NCBI GenBank assembly: GCA_963674955.2
Contig: CAXXKR010000004.1
Coordinates: forward strand, 930,001 to 994,000
DNA from: G963674955 sp963674955
GTDB taxonomy: Bacteria; Desulfobacterota; Desulfovibrionia; Desulfovibrionales; Desulfovibrionaceae
DNA: 64,000 bases
Direction: 5' to 3'
The notes beneath the pieces were generated by a model, which searched no databases, was not told where the DNA came from, and was given only the letters and a program-made list of their open reading frames with translations. Shown here piece by piece: positions 25,731 through 33,520 of this stretch (position 1 is its first letter; each line of letters opens with the position of its first letter). A program made the position numbers and the translations under genes.

Positions 25731-25760
25731 TTATATGGTTACAACCGTAATAATATGTAA
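25731..25760. promoter_or_regulatory. Second inverted repeat in the moeA-like / modE-like divergent region
   Basis: TTAC-AACC-GTAA (25739-25750) is flanked by ATAT on both sides, making an imperfect longer palindrome that resembles the A/T-rich ModE boxes of enterobacteria in general shape. It is 50 bp before the ModE-like start, so autoregulation is possible. Confidence 0.35.
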
Positions 25761-25798
25761 CAATGGGCAGGTAGCGAGCACAGCGAGGAGGAACCGAG

Positions 25799-26167
25799 AT
25801 GGATAAACCCTGCGCAACCAGCGGTCCGCATATCCAGGTCAAGCTATGGATTGAAAGCGACGGAAAGATACTGTTCGGACAGGGAGCGGCCCTGCTGCTC
25901 AAGGGAGTGGAACGCACCGGCTCCCTTTCAGGAGCGGCCAAGGACTTGAAAATGTCCTACAGGGCGGCCTGGGGCAGAATAAAAAAAATGGAAGACAATC
26001 TGGGCGAGCCGCTCTTGACAAAAAAGAAAGGCAACAAGGCTGGATACAGCCTTTCCAAATTGGGCATCAAGCTCCTGGCCGCCTACGAGGGCTGGATTTC
26101 CCAGCTTGAAGCCGAAGCGCAGAAAAAGGCCGATGAACTCTTTCCCTGGCCCATTTCAAAAAAATAA
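25799..26167 (+). CDS. ModE-type winged-helix regulator (DNA-binding domain only), second copy
   Basis: The 122-residue protein contains the ModE N-terminal HTH (IQVKLWIESDGKILFGQGAALLLKGVERTGSLSGAAKDLKMSYRAAWGRIKK) and a short C-terminal helix. It has no Mop domain. GGAGGAACCGAG precedes the ATG. It is divergent from the MoeA-aldehyde oxidoreductase operon and shares its control region, which holds one copy of the TTATGTC-type operator. It closely resembles the protein at 10169-10597. Confidence 0.86.
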   Translation: MDKPCATSGPHIQVKLWIESDGKILFGQGAALLLKGVERTGSLSGAAKDLKMSYRAAWGRIKKMEDNLGEPLLTKKKGNKAGYSLSKLGIKLLAAYEGWISQLEAEAQKKADELFPWPISKK

Positions 26168-26172
26168 TAAGA

Positions 26173-26898
26173 TCAACTGCCCTTGGCGCAGAACCTTTCC
26201 CAGCCCATAAGGCCGGCGGCGCCGGCAATGGTGGTTCCGTAAAAGAAAACCGGCTTTGCAGACAGGAAATTGTCAATGGTGCTGTTGACCAGCACCGTTC
26301 CGGTCACGGACAGCAGGTCGGCCCATTCAATGGCCTCGGCCGTGGCCTCCGGCCCCTCGATCAGCGTTCCCCTCTTGACCTGCCCGATATTGGCCTCATC
26401 CATGTCCAGAACCCGCAATTTGAATCCCTTGCCCAGGGCCTGGACCATGGCGGGCTGGAAGCCGATCTGGACGATCTTCACGTCCCCGTATTTGTCTTTT
26501 ATGTATTGCGGAAGTTCCGAAGCGCATTCGGACGGTCCCTCGTCCTTGCAGTGGACCGTCCTGTCCGCCCGGCCCAAGCCGCGCATGACCGCGTTCAGGG
26601 TGGCCACGAAAACCGCGCGCCTGAAATTGTTCTCAAGGGGCATGGCCGCGATGTCTCCAAGCCTTCCGGAAAAATCTCCGAAACGGTCGGTAAAGGCCTG
26701 ACCGCGTGAACCCATAAACTCCGCTTCCATGAGCCTTTCCCTGCCCGTCTGAAGCGGGAAATCGTCCCCTTCGGGGTTGCCTATGGCCTCTTCGGTGCTC
26801 AGGGTCTTGGCCGTGACCTTGACCCGTCCTTCCATTATTCCTTCCCGCTCCCACAGCTCAACAGCCCTGCGGCGCACTTCCTCGATAACAGGCTCCAC
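26173..26898 (-). CDS. DUF364 (putative heavy-metal chelation domain) protein
   Basis: The 241-residue protein has the DUF4213/DUF364 layout. The N-terminal part ends in AMPLENNFRRAVFVATLNAVMRGLG. The C-terminal Rossmann-like part has IVQIGFQPAMVQALG, LRVLDMDEANIGQ and SVTGTVLVNSTIDNFL. Such proteins often accompany metal and oxyanion transport genes and have no proven reaction. The start is GTG 26898 with GGAG upstream, one base after the modB2 stop. It is the last gene of the molybdate transport operon. Confidence 0.82.
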   Translation of the reverse strand: MEPVIEEVRRRAVELWEREGIMEGRVKVTAKTLSTEEAIGNPEGDDFPLQTGRERLMEAEFMGSRGQAFTDRFGDFSGRLGDIAAMPLENNFRRAVFVATLNAVMRGLGRADRTVHCKDEGPSECASELPQYIKDKYGDVKIVQIGFQPAMVQALGKGFKLRVLDMDEANIGQVKRGTLIEGPEATAEAIEWADLLSVTGTVLVNSTIDNFLSAKPVFFYGTTIAGAAGLMGWERFCAKGS

Positions 26899-26899
26899 T

Positions 26900-27592
26900 T
26901 CAATACTCCTTTTCTTGATCGCAACCGGCTGCGGACAGCCGCTTCAAAAATACAAACATCAGCATGGACACTATGCCGATCATGCAGGAAAGGACGAACG
27001 CCCTGTCGAACTCCCCGCTGAAGACCGCATTGTATATTTCAAGGGACAATGTGTTGGTCTTGCCCAACACGTTGCCGCCGAGCATCAGGGTAATGCCCAC
27101 CTCTCCAAGTGAACGGCCAAGGGCCAGCAGCATTCCGGCCGCGACGTTGCGCCGGATGTTGGGCAGCAGGACCAGAATAAAGGTCTGCCACCTGCCCTTG
27201 CCCAGCACGTAGGCGGTCTCGGCCAGACGCCTCATGTCCCCGGACAGGGCAGCCTGTATGGGCTTGACCACCAACGGCAATCCGGCCACGAATGAAGCCA
27301 GGACAACGCCCTTGAAACTGAAAATGAAATCCAGGCCCAGCCATTGCCCGAGCAGCCCGTCGCGCCCCAAAAGCATGAGCAGTGCGAACCCCGTGGCAAT
27401 GGGCGGAAAGACCAAAGGGAGGGTGACCAGAAAGTCAACAACCTCCCTGAGAAACGTCTTCCGGGTCGTCAGGTAATACCCCGTAAGCACGCCGGCGATC
27501 AACTGCATTGCTCCGGCCAGGGCCAGAACCTTGGCCGTAAGCAGCAAGGGACCGCGAGTACCCTGATCCCACAGGATTTCAAGATAGGTCAT
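26900..27592 (-). CDS. ModB-type permease, second copy
   Basis: The 230-residue inner-membrane permease has about five to six transmembrane segments and the cytoplasmic EAA-type loop (LAETAYVLGKGRWQTFILVLLPNIRRNVAAG) that contacts the ATPase. It is paired with the second ModA-like protein upstream. No separate ATPase gene is present, so it probably uses the ModC at 28368. Only a weak ribosome site is visible. Substrate could be molybdate or tungstate. Confidence 0.87.
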   Translation of the reverse strand: MTYLEILWDQGTRGPLLLTAKVLALAGAMQLIAGVLTGYYLTTRKTFLREVVDFLVTLPLVFPPIATGFALLMLLGRDGLLGQWLGLDFIFSFKGVVLASFVAGLPLVVKPIQAALSGDMRRLAETAYVLGKGRWQTFILVLLPNIRRNVAAGMLLALGRSLGEVGITLMLGGNVLGKTNTLSLEIYNAVFSGEFDRAFVLSCMIGIVSMLMFVFLKRLSAAGCDQEKEY

Positions 27593-27616
27593 AATCCGAC
27601 ATCAAAACCAACGGCA

Positions 27617-28345
27617 TCAAAGACCGTGGGCCTTGATGATGGCCTTGGCCCCATCGGCGCCCAGAAACTTGACGAACTTGGCCACTGATTCCGGGTTCGC
27701 CGCCCCGGACAACTCGCCGACCTGGATGGTGATCTCGTCGTACTTGTCTTCCTCGGCCAGGGCGTAGCCCGCCAGCTTATCCTTTATCTGCTGGGCGTGG
27801 GTCAAGTTGATGAAACCCATGTCCACTTCATTGGCAATGACGTAGGAACTGACCTGGGGGATGGTGGCCACCTCAACCAGCTTGTCCTTAACCTTGTCGA
27901 AAAGTCCGGTGTTCTTGAGATATTCCAGGGCGGCCTTGCCGTAGATGGCCCGTTTGGAATCAGGCATGGCTATGCGTTTGACCGAGTTCGAAAGCATGTC
28001 TTCATATGAATGGAACTCGTTGCCTTTTGACCAGGCGACAACGAGACGGCCTTGTCCGAGGCGATGCATCCCGGCAAAATCGATACCCGACCTGGACAAA
28101 AACCACTCAGCTCCGAGCACCAGATCGACTTTGCCGCTTATCTTGGCCTGGGCCGTCACCTGGGCCATGTTTCCGTAAACAAGATCGACCTTGTCGCCGC
28201 TCTCCTGCGAATAGACCTCCACAAGATTGTTGACCAATTTCTTGTATCCGGCGCCTGAGGCCAGGACCAGGGATCCGGCGGAGGCGATGGCGGGCAAAGC
28301 GAAAAGCATCGCGGAAACGATTATGGTGCAGATCAGTTTTTTCAT
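27617..28345 (-). CDS. Molybdate/tungstate ABC transporter substrate-binding protein, second copy
   Basis: The 242-residue protein has a Sec signal peptide (MKKLICTIIVSAMLFALPAIASAG). It shows the ModA/WtpA-type oxyanion-binding fold, with LVLASGAGYKKLVNNLVEVY at the N-terminus and the Ser-containing loops expected for oxyanion contact. It is clearly diverged from the first ModA (29734). It lies 22 bp after modC in the same operon. It may differ in oxyanion preference, which cannot be read from the sequence by eye. Confidence 0.85.
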   Translation of the reverse strand: MKKLICTIIVSAMLFALPAIASAGSLVLASGAGYKKLVNNLVEVYSQESGDKVDLVYGNMAQVTAQAKISGKVDLVLGAEWFLSRSGIDFAGMHRLGQGRLVVAWSKGNEFHSYEDMLSNSVKRIAMPDSKRAIYGKAALEYLKNTGLFDKVKDKLVEVATIPQVSSYVIANEVDMGFINLTHAQQIKDKLAGYALAEEDKYDEITIQVGELSGAANPESVAKFVKFLGADGAKAIIKAHGL

Positions 28346-28367
28346 GGCATACCTCGCTGCCCAACGA

Positions 28368-29078
28368 TCAGGCAGTCATTTTGTGGTCGCATTCTGTTGA
28401 ATTTCCGCCAGCCAGCACGGCCAGATGGCGATGCTGCTGAACCAGCCAATCGGGGCAAATACGCCCCTCCACAACAGGCAGAATCCTGTCGCCCAAATAC
28501 TCGGCCTCCCCAAGATCATGAGTCACGTGCAGGATGGGTATGCCGAGGTCTCCTTTCAGGTCCTTGAGTTCCCTGCGCAGGGTGGTGCGGGTGCCGATGT
28601 CCAGGGCGGAAAATGGTTCGTCCAGCAAAAGAAGCACGGGCTCCCTTGCCAGGGCCTGGCAAAAGGCGGCGCGCTGCCGCTCCCCGCCGGAAATGACGCC
28701 CGGCTTCTTGTCTTCCAGATGGCGGATTCCGAACATGTCCATGAGTTCGGTGACCCTTTCCGGATTGCGGGCGGCAAAGGCCACGTTCTTTCGCACGTTC
28801 AGATGGGGAAACAATGTGTATTCCTGAAAGACCAGGCCCAGGCCGCGCCTTTGCGGCGGCAGCCAGGTTTTCTTGCCTGTATCAACCCAGGAAACCCCGT
28901 CAAAGACAATTGAACCGCTGTCCGGTTTCTCAAGGCCGGCGATGATCCGTATCAGCGTGGTCTTGCCCGCGCCGGAAGGTCCGACAATGACCGTCAGGCT
29001 TCCCGGCTCGAATCCCATATCCACTTCCAGATCAAAGCGGGGCAGTTTCTTGCTTATGGAAACGCGCAGGGACATCAT
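28368..29078 (-). CDS. modC: Molybdate ABC transporter ATP-binding protein
   Basis: The 236-residue ATPase has Walker A VGPSGAGKTT, Q-loop FQEYTLFPH, signature SGGERQRAA, Walker B LLLLDEPFSALD and an H-loop histidine in THDLGE. It ends shortly after the ABC domain and lacks the C-terminal TOBE/Mop domain that many ModC proteins use to sense molybdate. Sensing may therefore fall to TunR. It overlaps modB by 4 bp (ATGA). Confidence 0.93.
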   Translation of the reverse strand: MMSLRVSISKKLPRFDLEVDMGFEPGSLTVIVGPSGAGKTTLIRIIAGLEKPDSGSIVFDGVSWVDTGKKTWLPPQRRGLGLVFQEYTLFPHLNVRKNVAFAARNPERVTELMDMFGIRHLEDKKPGVISGGERQRAAFCQALAREPVLLLLDEPFSALDIGTRTTLRRELKDLKGDLGIPILHVTHDLGEAEYLGDRILPVVEGRICPDWLVQQHRHLAVLAGGNSTECDHKMTA

Positions 29079-29728
29079 CGCCTCCTGTTTATCTTGTTGA
29101 TCACCACCAGCACGATAAAGCTGATGGGGATAAGGGCCAGGGACATGACCAAGGCGTCATCGTAGCGCAACGCTTCAACCGCTTCGTAGATGGCGATGGA
29201 CGCGACCTTGGTCTTGCCCGGTATGCTGCCGCCGACCATGAGAATCACGCCGAATTCGCCAAGACTGTGAACGAAAACGAGGATCGCCGCCGCCGCCAGG
29301 CCGCCGAGGCAATTGGGCAAAACCACCCGGAAGAATGTGGCGAAGCCGGACAACCCGAGAATCGCGGCCCCTTCCAAAAGGCGGACATCCATTTTCTCAA
29401 AGGATGCCCGCAAAGGCTGAACCGCGAAAGGCAGGTTGAAGACCAGCGAAGCCAGGAGGATTCCCGAAAAGCTGAAAACCAAACGCTCTCCGAAAACATT
29501 CCCCCAGAATGAGCCCAAGAAACCCTGCGGCCCCATGACCACCAGCAGGCCGAAACCCAGCACGGTTGGAGGGAGAACCATAGGCAGCGTCACCAACGCG
29601 TCGAACCCGCTCTTGCCCGGAAATCGGCAAAAGGCCAGGATGTACGCGGCGGGCGCGGCCAGAACCGGTATGAGGACCATGGTCAGCAAAGCTAGCTTTG
29701 CCGAAAGCAGCAGCGGAGTCCAATCCAT
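29075..29728 (-). CDS. modB: Molybdate ABC transporter permease
   Basis: The 217-residue permease has five predicted membrane spans and the EAA loop LLEGAAILGLSGFATFFRVVLPNCLGG. MVLPPTVLGFGLL is typical of ModB. It lies between modA (5 bp upstream) and modC (4-bp overlap), so the three form a complete transporter. AGG precedes the ATG. Confidence 0.93.
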   Translation of the reverse strand: MDWTPLLLSAKLALLTMVLIPVLAAPAAYILAFCRFPGKSGFDALVTLPMVLPPTVLGFGLLVVMGPQGFLGSFWGNVFGERLVFSFSGILLASLVFNLPFAVQPLRASFEKMDVRLLEGAAILGLSGFATFFRVVLPNCLGGLAAAAILVFVHSLGEFGVILMVGGSIPGKTKVASIAIYEAVEALRYDDALVMSLALIPISFIVLVVINKINRRR

Positions 29729-29733
29729 CGTTT

Positions 29734-30468
29734 CTACCTGTAGCCGTATTTTTCCTTGATGGCCTGAACCTTGGCGGAACCAAGGAAATTCACGAATTTG
29801 GCCGCAGCTTCAGGGTTGGGAGCATTTTTGAGAATACAGGCGGCCTGGATTACCGGAGGGGCCTGTTCCACCACCGTGTAGCAGCCCTTGGCCCCTTCGT
29901 CGGTGAAGACCGAGGAGTAGGCGCAGAACCCGGCATCGGCGCTGCCTGTGACCGCGAACTGGAAAACCTGGGCAATGCTCTGGCCAAAGACGAGCTTGGA
30001 CTGAACCTTGTCCCAAACTTTCTCGTTTTGCATGGCGATCATGGCCGCAGTTCCGTATGGGGCGGTCTCGGTATTGGCAATGCCCACCGCTCCGGCCTCT
30101 TGGGAAAGCACGGCTTCCTGCCAGGATTTTTCGCAAAGCTTCTTGTTCAGGGACCAGAATACGACCTGCCCCTTGGCGTAGACAAAAGGCTCGTCGCACG
30201 CGCCGTCGGCATAAAGCTTCTTGGGACGACGCTCGTCAGCCGCCAAAAAAACGTCAAATGGGGCGCCGTTTGTGATCTGGCCGTAAAGCTTGCCGGTGGA
30301 GGCGTAAGTGGCCTGGGCCTTGATGCCGGTCTCGGCCTCGAAAGCCGGTATGATTTCCTGCATGGCGGGCATGAAGTTGGCGGCCTGGGCTATGAGCAGA
30401 TCAGCCGCTGAAGCCGAAAGGGGCAGCGCCAGAATAATGATGAATAATGAACAGATCAGTCTTTTCAT
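29734..30468 (-). CDS. modA: Molybdate ABC transporter substrate-binding protein
   Basis: The 244-residue protein starts with a signal peptide (MKRLICSLFIIILALPLSASA) and continues ADLLIAQAANFMPAMQEIIPAFE and ATYASTGKLYGQI, the ModA oxyanion-site loops. ATG 30468 is chosen because GAGG precedes it and a signal peptide begins there. The upstream 53 codons read through the regulatory element at 30503-30595 and are not protein. It is the first gene of modABC-modA2-modB2-DUF364. Confidence 0.94.
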   Translation of the reverse strand: MKRLICSLFIIILALPLSASAADLLIAQAANFMPAMQEIIPAFEAETGIKAQATYASTGKLYGQITNGAPFDVFLAADERRPKKLYADGACDEPFVYAKGQVVFWSLNKKLCEKSWQEAVLSQEAGAVGIANTETAPYGTAAMIAMQNEKVWDKVQSKLVFGQSIAQVFQFAVTGSADAGFCAYSSVFTDEGAKGCYTVVEQAPPVIQAACILKNAPNPEAAAKFVNFLGSAKVQAIKEKYGYR

Positions 30469-30502
30469 GTTGTGCCTCGTGTATTGGTTTGCATTCTTCA
30501 TC

Positions 30503-30595
30503 TGTTGCCTACAACAATCCATCCAGTATCTAGGGATATTCAACCGGCGTGACAATCTGGTCACGCAAACGGCTGAAAGCGTGACCGAAGAAAGG
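30503..30595. promoter_or_regulatory. Putative TunR control element upstream of modA
   Basis: The ~93-bp element is about four-fifths identical by eye to 35826-35918 upstream of tunR. It starts with TGTT-GCCTAC-AACA. It contains the 7-bp arms GCGTGAC (30547-30553), GTCACGC (30560-30566) and GCGTGAC (30579-30585): a perfect inverted pair with a 6-bp spacer plus a third copy. Such a layout suits a recombinase-fold regulator. TunR is known to activate modABC in Desulfovibrio. Confidence 0.7.
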
Positions 30596-30660
30596 GCCGG
30601 CGGACAACAGGCCGGGACAAACCCCAATAAGCTGATTCGGACAAAAAGAAGATTACGAGG

Positions 30661-31341
30661 TCAGGGCAGTTTGGACATTAGTTCAAGTTCTTTTCTGTTC
30701 AGGATGCGGATCGTCCTTCCGCTTGCCTCGATCACCCTGCTCCGCTTGAACTTTTGGATAATCCGGGAAAGGGTTTCAGGAGTGGTGCCGAGAATCTTGG
30801 ACATCTCCCTGTGAGAGACTTGCAAGGTGTATGCTTCACCCATTTCCCCGTCGGAACCGGCTTCCGCCTGCAGCAGGTAATAGGCGACCCTCTCCTTGAT
30901 GCGCTGCAGGGCCAGGGACTCGACCAGATTCATGGCCTCCAAAAGCCTACTGGACAAAATCTGGACGACCTTCAACATGAGGTTCGGCTCCTTTCGGGCG
31001 AATTCCTCCATGTCCGCTGCCGGAATATGCGCTATGCATGTTTCTTCCAACGCCGTCACGTTGACCGGGTAGGGCTTGCTGTTGAAGGCGGTGCAAAAGC
31101 AAAAAGGCTGACCGTCCTCTACGAGATACAGTATCTGCTCCTTGCCTTCGGTATTGCTGCGGAAAATCTTCACACGCCCCGAAATGACGATAAAGAACGC
31201 CTTTATTCTTTCCGACTGGCTCACGACCTGCTCGTTGGCTGAGAACGTTTTTATCCGCGCCTTTTGGGCAAGCGCCTCCAGAGCGTCGCCATCAAGGTCG
31301 TTGAAAAAAGAAATATCTCGAAGCAGTTCATATGCGTTCAC
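30661..31341 (-). CDS. Crp/Fnr family transcriptional regulator
   Basis: The ~226-residue protein has an N-terminal cyclic-nucleotide-binding-type barrel and a C-terminal winged helix (LQVSHREMSKILGTTPETLSRIIQKF). The recognition helix carries E-x-x-S-R as in FNR, which reads TTGAT half-sites; a perfect TTGAT-N4-ATCAA box lies just upstream. It lacks the N-terminal cysteine cluster of FNR, so the signal is not a simple oxygen-labile cluster. GTG 31341 with AAAGGA upstream is the likely start; a TTG at 31377 would overlap the box. It is divergent from the cytochrome operon. Confidence 0.88.
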   Translation of the reverse strand: MNAYELLRDISFFNDLDGDALEALAQKARIKTFSANEQVVSQSERIKAFFIVISGRVKIFRSNTEGKEQILYLVEDGQPFCFCTAFNSKPYPVNVTALEETCIAHIPAADMEEFARKEPNLMLKVVQILSSRLLEAMNLVESLALQRIKERVAYYLLQAEAGSDGEMGEAYTLQVSHREMSKILGTTPETLSRIIQKFKRSRVIEASGRTIRILNRKELELMSKLP

Positions 31342-31363
31342 AATGGAATCCTTTCCATAAAAA

Positions 31364-31377
31364 TTGATAATGATCAA
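31364..31377. promoter_or_regulatory. Perfect FNR-type box in the divergent promoter
   Basis: TTGAT-AATG-ATCAA matches the FNR consensus exactly. TATACG lies at 31400-31405; counting from that -10, the box is centred near -41.5 of a plus-strand start around 31412, the class II activation position. It is also ~23 bp before the regulator's own GTG start, so autorepression is possible. Confidence 0.7.
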
Positions 31378-31460
31378 TGACGCGCATCTGTTATTTGGAT
31401 ATACGACTGATATTATCCGGCAAAAATTCTATTTCAGAGCAAACGATTCAGGAGGACATC

Positions 31461-32372
31461 ATGACCATCTCACGACGAGCATTTTTGGGCAGCATGGGGG
31501 CCGCGGGGCTGGCCGCCATGTCGCCGGGAAAGGCGCAAGCATGGCAATCCAAGGCTCCGCCGGACCCATACGGATGTCTAGTGGATTTGACGCGCTGTGT
31601 CGGATGCCGAAAATGCGAACAGGCCTGCAGCGAGGTGAACGCGTTGCCGGAACCGGAACGCAAATTCAACGACCTGACCATCCTTGACGCCAAAAGGCGA
31701 CCGGACACTTCAACCTTCACGGTCATCAACAGATATTATCCGGGTCGCCTGGACGACAGAAACCGGCTCATCCCCACCTACGTCAAGGTCCAATGCATGC
31801 ATTGCCAGGACCCGGCGTGCGTTTCCGCTTGCATAACCGGAGCCCTGACCAAGAAGGAAAACGGGGCGGTGCATTACGATGAATCGAAATGCATCGGCTG
31901 CCGCTACTGCATGGCTGCGTGCCCCTTTGAAATTCCCGCATATGAATATAACGAGCCCATCACGCCGAGAGTGCGCAAATGCACCTTCTGCTATGAACGA
32001 ATCGAGAAGGAAGGCAAAAAACCGGGCTGCGCTTCCATCTGCCCAGTGGAAGCCATCACTTTCGGAAAACGCACGGACATGTTGAAACTGGCCAGGGACA
32101 AAGTGACCGACGATCCAGGCAAATACATCGACCGTATCTATGGCGAAAAAGAAGTCGGCGGGACCGGCTGGCTGTACATCTCAGACGTGGATTTCGAAAG
32201 CATCGGCTTCCAAAACCTGCCCACAGAGCCAATACCCAAAACCACGGAAACCATACAAAGCTCCCTGTTCAGCTATTTGTGGTCGCCGCTGGTTCTCTTC
32301 GGCGCACTTGGGTCGATAATGAGCTTCACCTCCCGCAGCCCCAAACAGGAGGAGGACCGCCATGAGTCATAA
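31461..32372 (+). CDS. TAT-exported ferredoxin-like subunit of a NrfD-type membrane complex
   Basis: The 303-residue protein has a TAT signal (SRRAFLGSMGAAGLAAM). Four cysteine groups follow: CVGCRKCEQAC, CMHCQDPACVSACITG, CIGCRYCMAACPF and CTFCYERI..GCASICPV, predicting four [4Fe-4S] clusters. A hydrophobic segment near the C-terminus (YLWSPLVLFGALGSIMSF) may anchor it. This is the HmcB/DmsB-like partner of NrfD proteins. CAGGAGG precedes ATG 31461. It overlaps the next gene by 11 bp. It would link the periplasmic cytochrome to the quinone site in NrfD. Confidence 0.92.
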   Translation: MTISRRAFLGSMGAAGLAAMSPGKAQAWQSKAPPDPYGCLVDLTRCVGCRKCEQACSEVNALPEPERKFNDLTILDAKRRPDTSTFTVINRYYPGRLDDRNRLIPTYVKVQCMHCQDPACVSACITGALTKKENGAVHYDESKCIGCRYCMAACPFEIPAYEYNEPITPRVRKCTFCYERIEKEGKKPGCASICPVEAITFGKRTDMLKLARDKVTDDPGKYIDRIYGEKEVGGTGWLYISDVDFESIGFQNLPTEPIPKTTETIQSSLFSYLWSPLVLFGALGSIMSFTSRSPKQEEDRHES

Positions 32373-33519
32373 ACCGACACCCATAAACACCCCCTTTTGG
32401 ACGCCGGGCACGCTGGTCATGCTGGCTCTGATGACAGGAGGGGCGCTGACCCTGGCCGTTCGCTACAGTTTCGGACTGGGAGCGGTGACCAACCTGAACA
32501 ACCACTACCCTTGGGGAATATGGATCGGCCTTGACGTCGCTTCCGGCGTGGCCCTGGCAGCGGGAGGATTCACCACGGCCTTCCTGGCCCACATCCTGGG
32601 CCGCCACCATTACGAGGCCATCACCCGCCCGGCCCTATTGACCGCCGCCCTGGGCTACACTTTCGTCGCCATTGCCGTTTTCGTGGACATAGGCAGATCC
32701 TGGGCCATCTGGAAACCTATCTTCCATCAAAACCACACCTCGGCTCTTTTCGAAGTGGCCATGTGCGTCATGGCCTACGTCACCGTCTTATGGATCGAAT
32801 TCATTCCCGTGCTGGCCGAACGCCTGGGAGATAATATTCCTCCCTTGAGGTTCCTGAACCGCATCCTGGACAAGACCATGTGGGTCTTCATCATTCTGGG
32901 CGTGGTTCTTTCCTGCATGCACCAGTCCAGCTTGGGCACCTTGCTGGTCATAGCGCCCACCAAGGTCTCTGAGCTTTGGTACACACCCTTCCTGCCGCTC
33001 CTGTTCCTCACTTCGGCTTTCGCAGTGGGCTATCCCATGGTCATAGTGGAAACGACCATCGCCACGACCTCGTTCAAACTGGAGTCGGAGATGGAAATCC
33101 TAACACCGCTTTCCAGGATCACCATTCTGATGCTGGGCATATACATGGCCCTGAAAATCGGCGACCTCGCGGCAAGGAAGGCCTACCTGACGCTGCTTGA
33201 CGGATCTTCACAAAGCAATTCGTTCCTGGTCGAAATGCTTTTGGGAGTGATCATTCCCTGGTTCATACTCATCTTCAGTTCGGTCCGCAAATCGCGACGG
33301 CTTCTTTTCACGGCCTCGCTCATGATTGTGCTCGGAGTAATGCTCAACCGCTTCAACGTGTTCGTGGTCTCGTTTAAGGCACCCTACGCCACCGAGCCAT
33401 ATTACCCGGCCATCGGCGAAATTCTGGTCACGGTTGGGGCAGTGGCCGCCATCTTCTTCCTCTACAGGGTCTTTTCCACTCAATTCCCGGTGCTGGCCGC
33501 CAAAAAGCAGGAGGTCTGA
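32362..33519 (+). CDS. NrfD/HybB-family quinone-interacting membrane subunit
   Basis: The 385-residue protein has about ten transmembrane helices and resembles HmcC/HybB (PWGIWIGLDVASGVALAAGGF; LGRHHYEAITRPALL; LSCMHQSSLGTLL). Proteins of this family exchange electrons with menaquinol and hold no cofactor of their own. It is translated with the upstream ferredoxin-like gene (11-bp overlap) and one base before the cytochrome gene. The three together form a membrane-bound respiratory module comparable to Hmc or Qrc in plan. Confidence 0.92.
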   Translation: MSHKPTPINTPFWTPGTLVMLALMTGGALTLAVRYSFGLGAVTNLNNHYPWGIWIGLDVASGVALAAGGFTTAFLAHILGRHHYEAITRPALLTAALGYTFVAIAVFVDIGRSWAIWKPIFHQNHTSALFEVAMCVMAYVTVLWIEFIPVLAERLGDNIPPLRFLNRILDKTMWVFIILGVVLSCMHQSSLGTLLVIAPTKVSELWYTPFLPLLFLTSAFAVGYPMVIVETTIATTSFKLESEMEILTPLSRITILMLGIYMALKIGDLAARKAYLTLLDGSSQSNSFLVEMLLGVIIPWFILIFSSVRKSRRLLFTASLMIVLGVMLNRFNVFVVSFKAPYATEPYYPAIGEILVTVGAVAAIFFLYRVFSTQFPVLAAKKQEV

Positions 33520-33520
33520 A

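Noticed and set aside
29734..30627. ModA with a 53-residue N-terminal extension
   Set aside because: The extension is a reading of the duplicated control element (a similar peptide can be read opposite the tunR upstream region) and would precede the signal peptide. ATG 30468 with GAGG is used instead.
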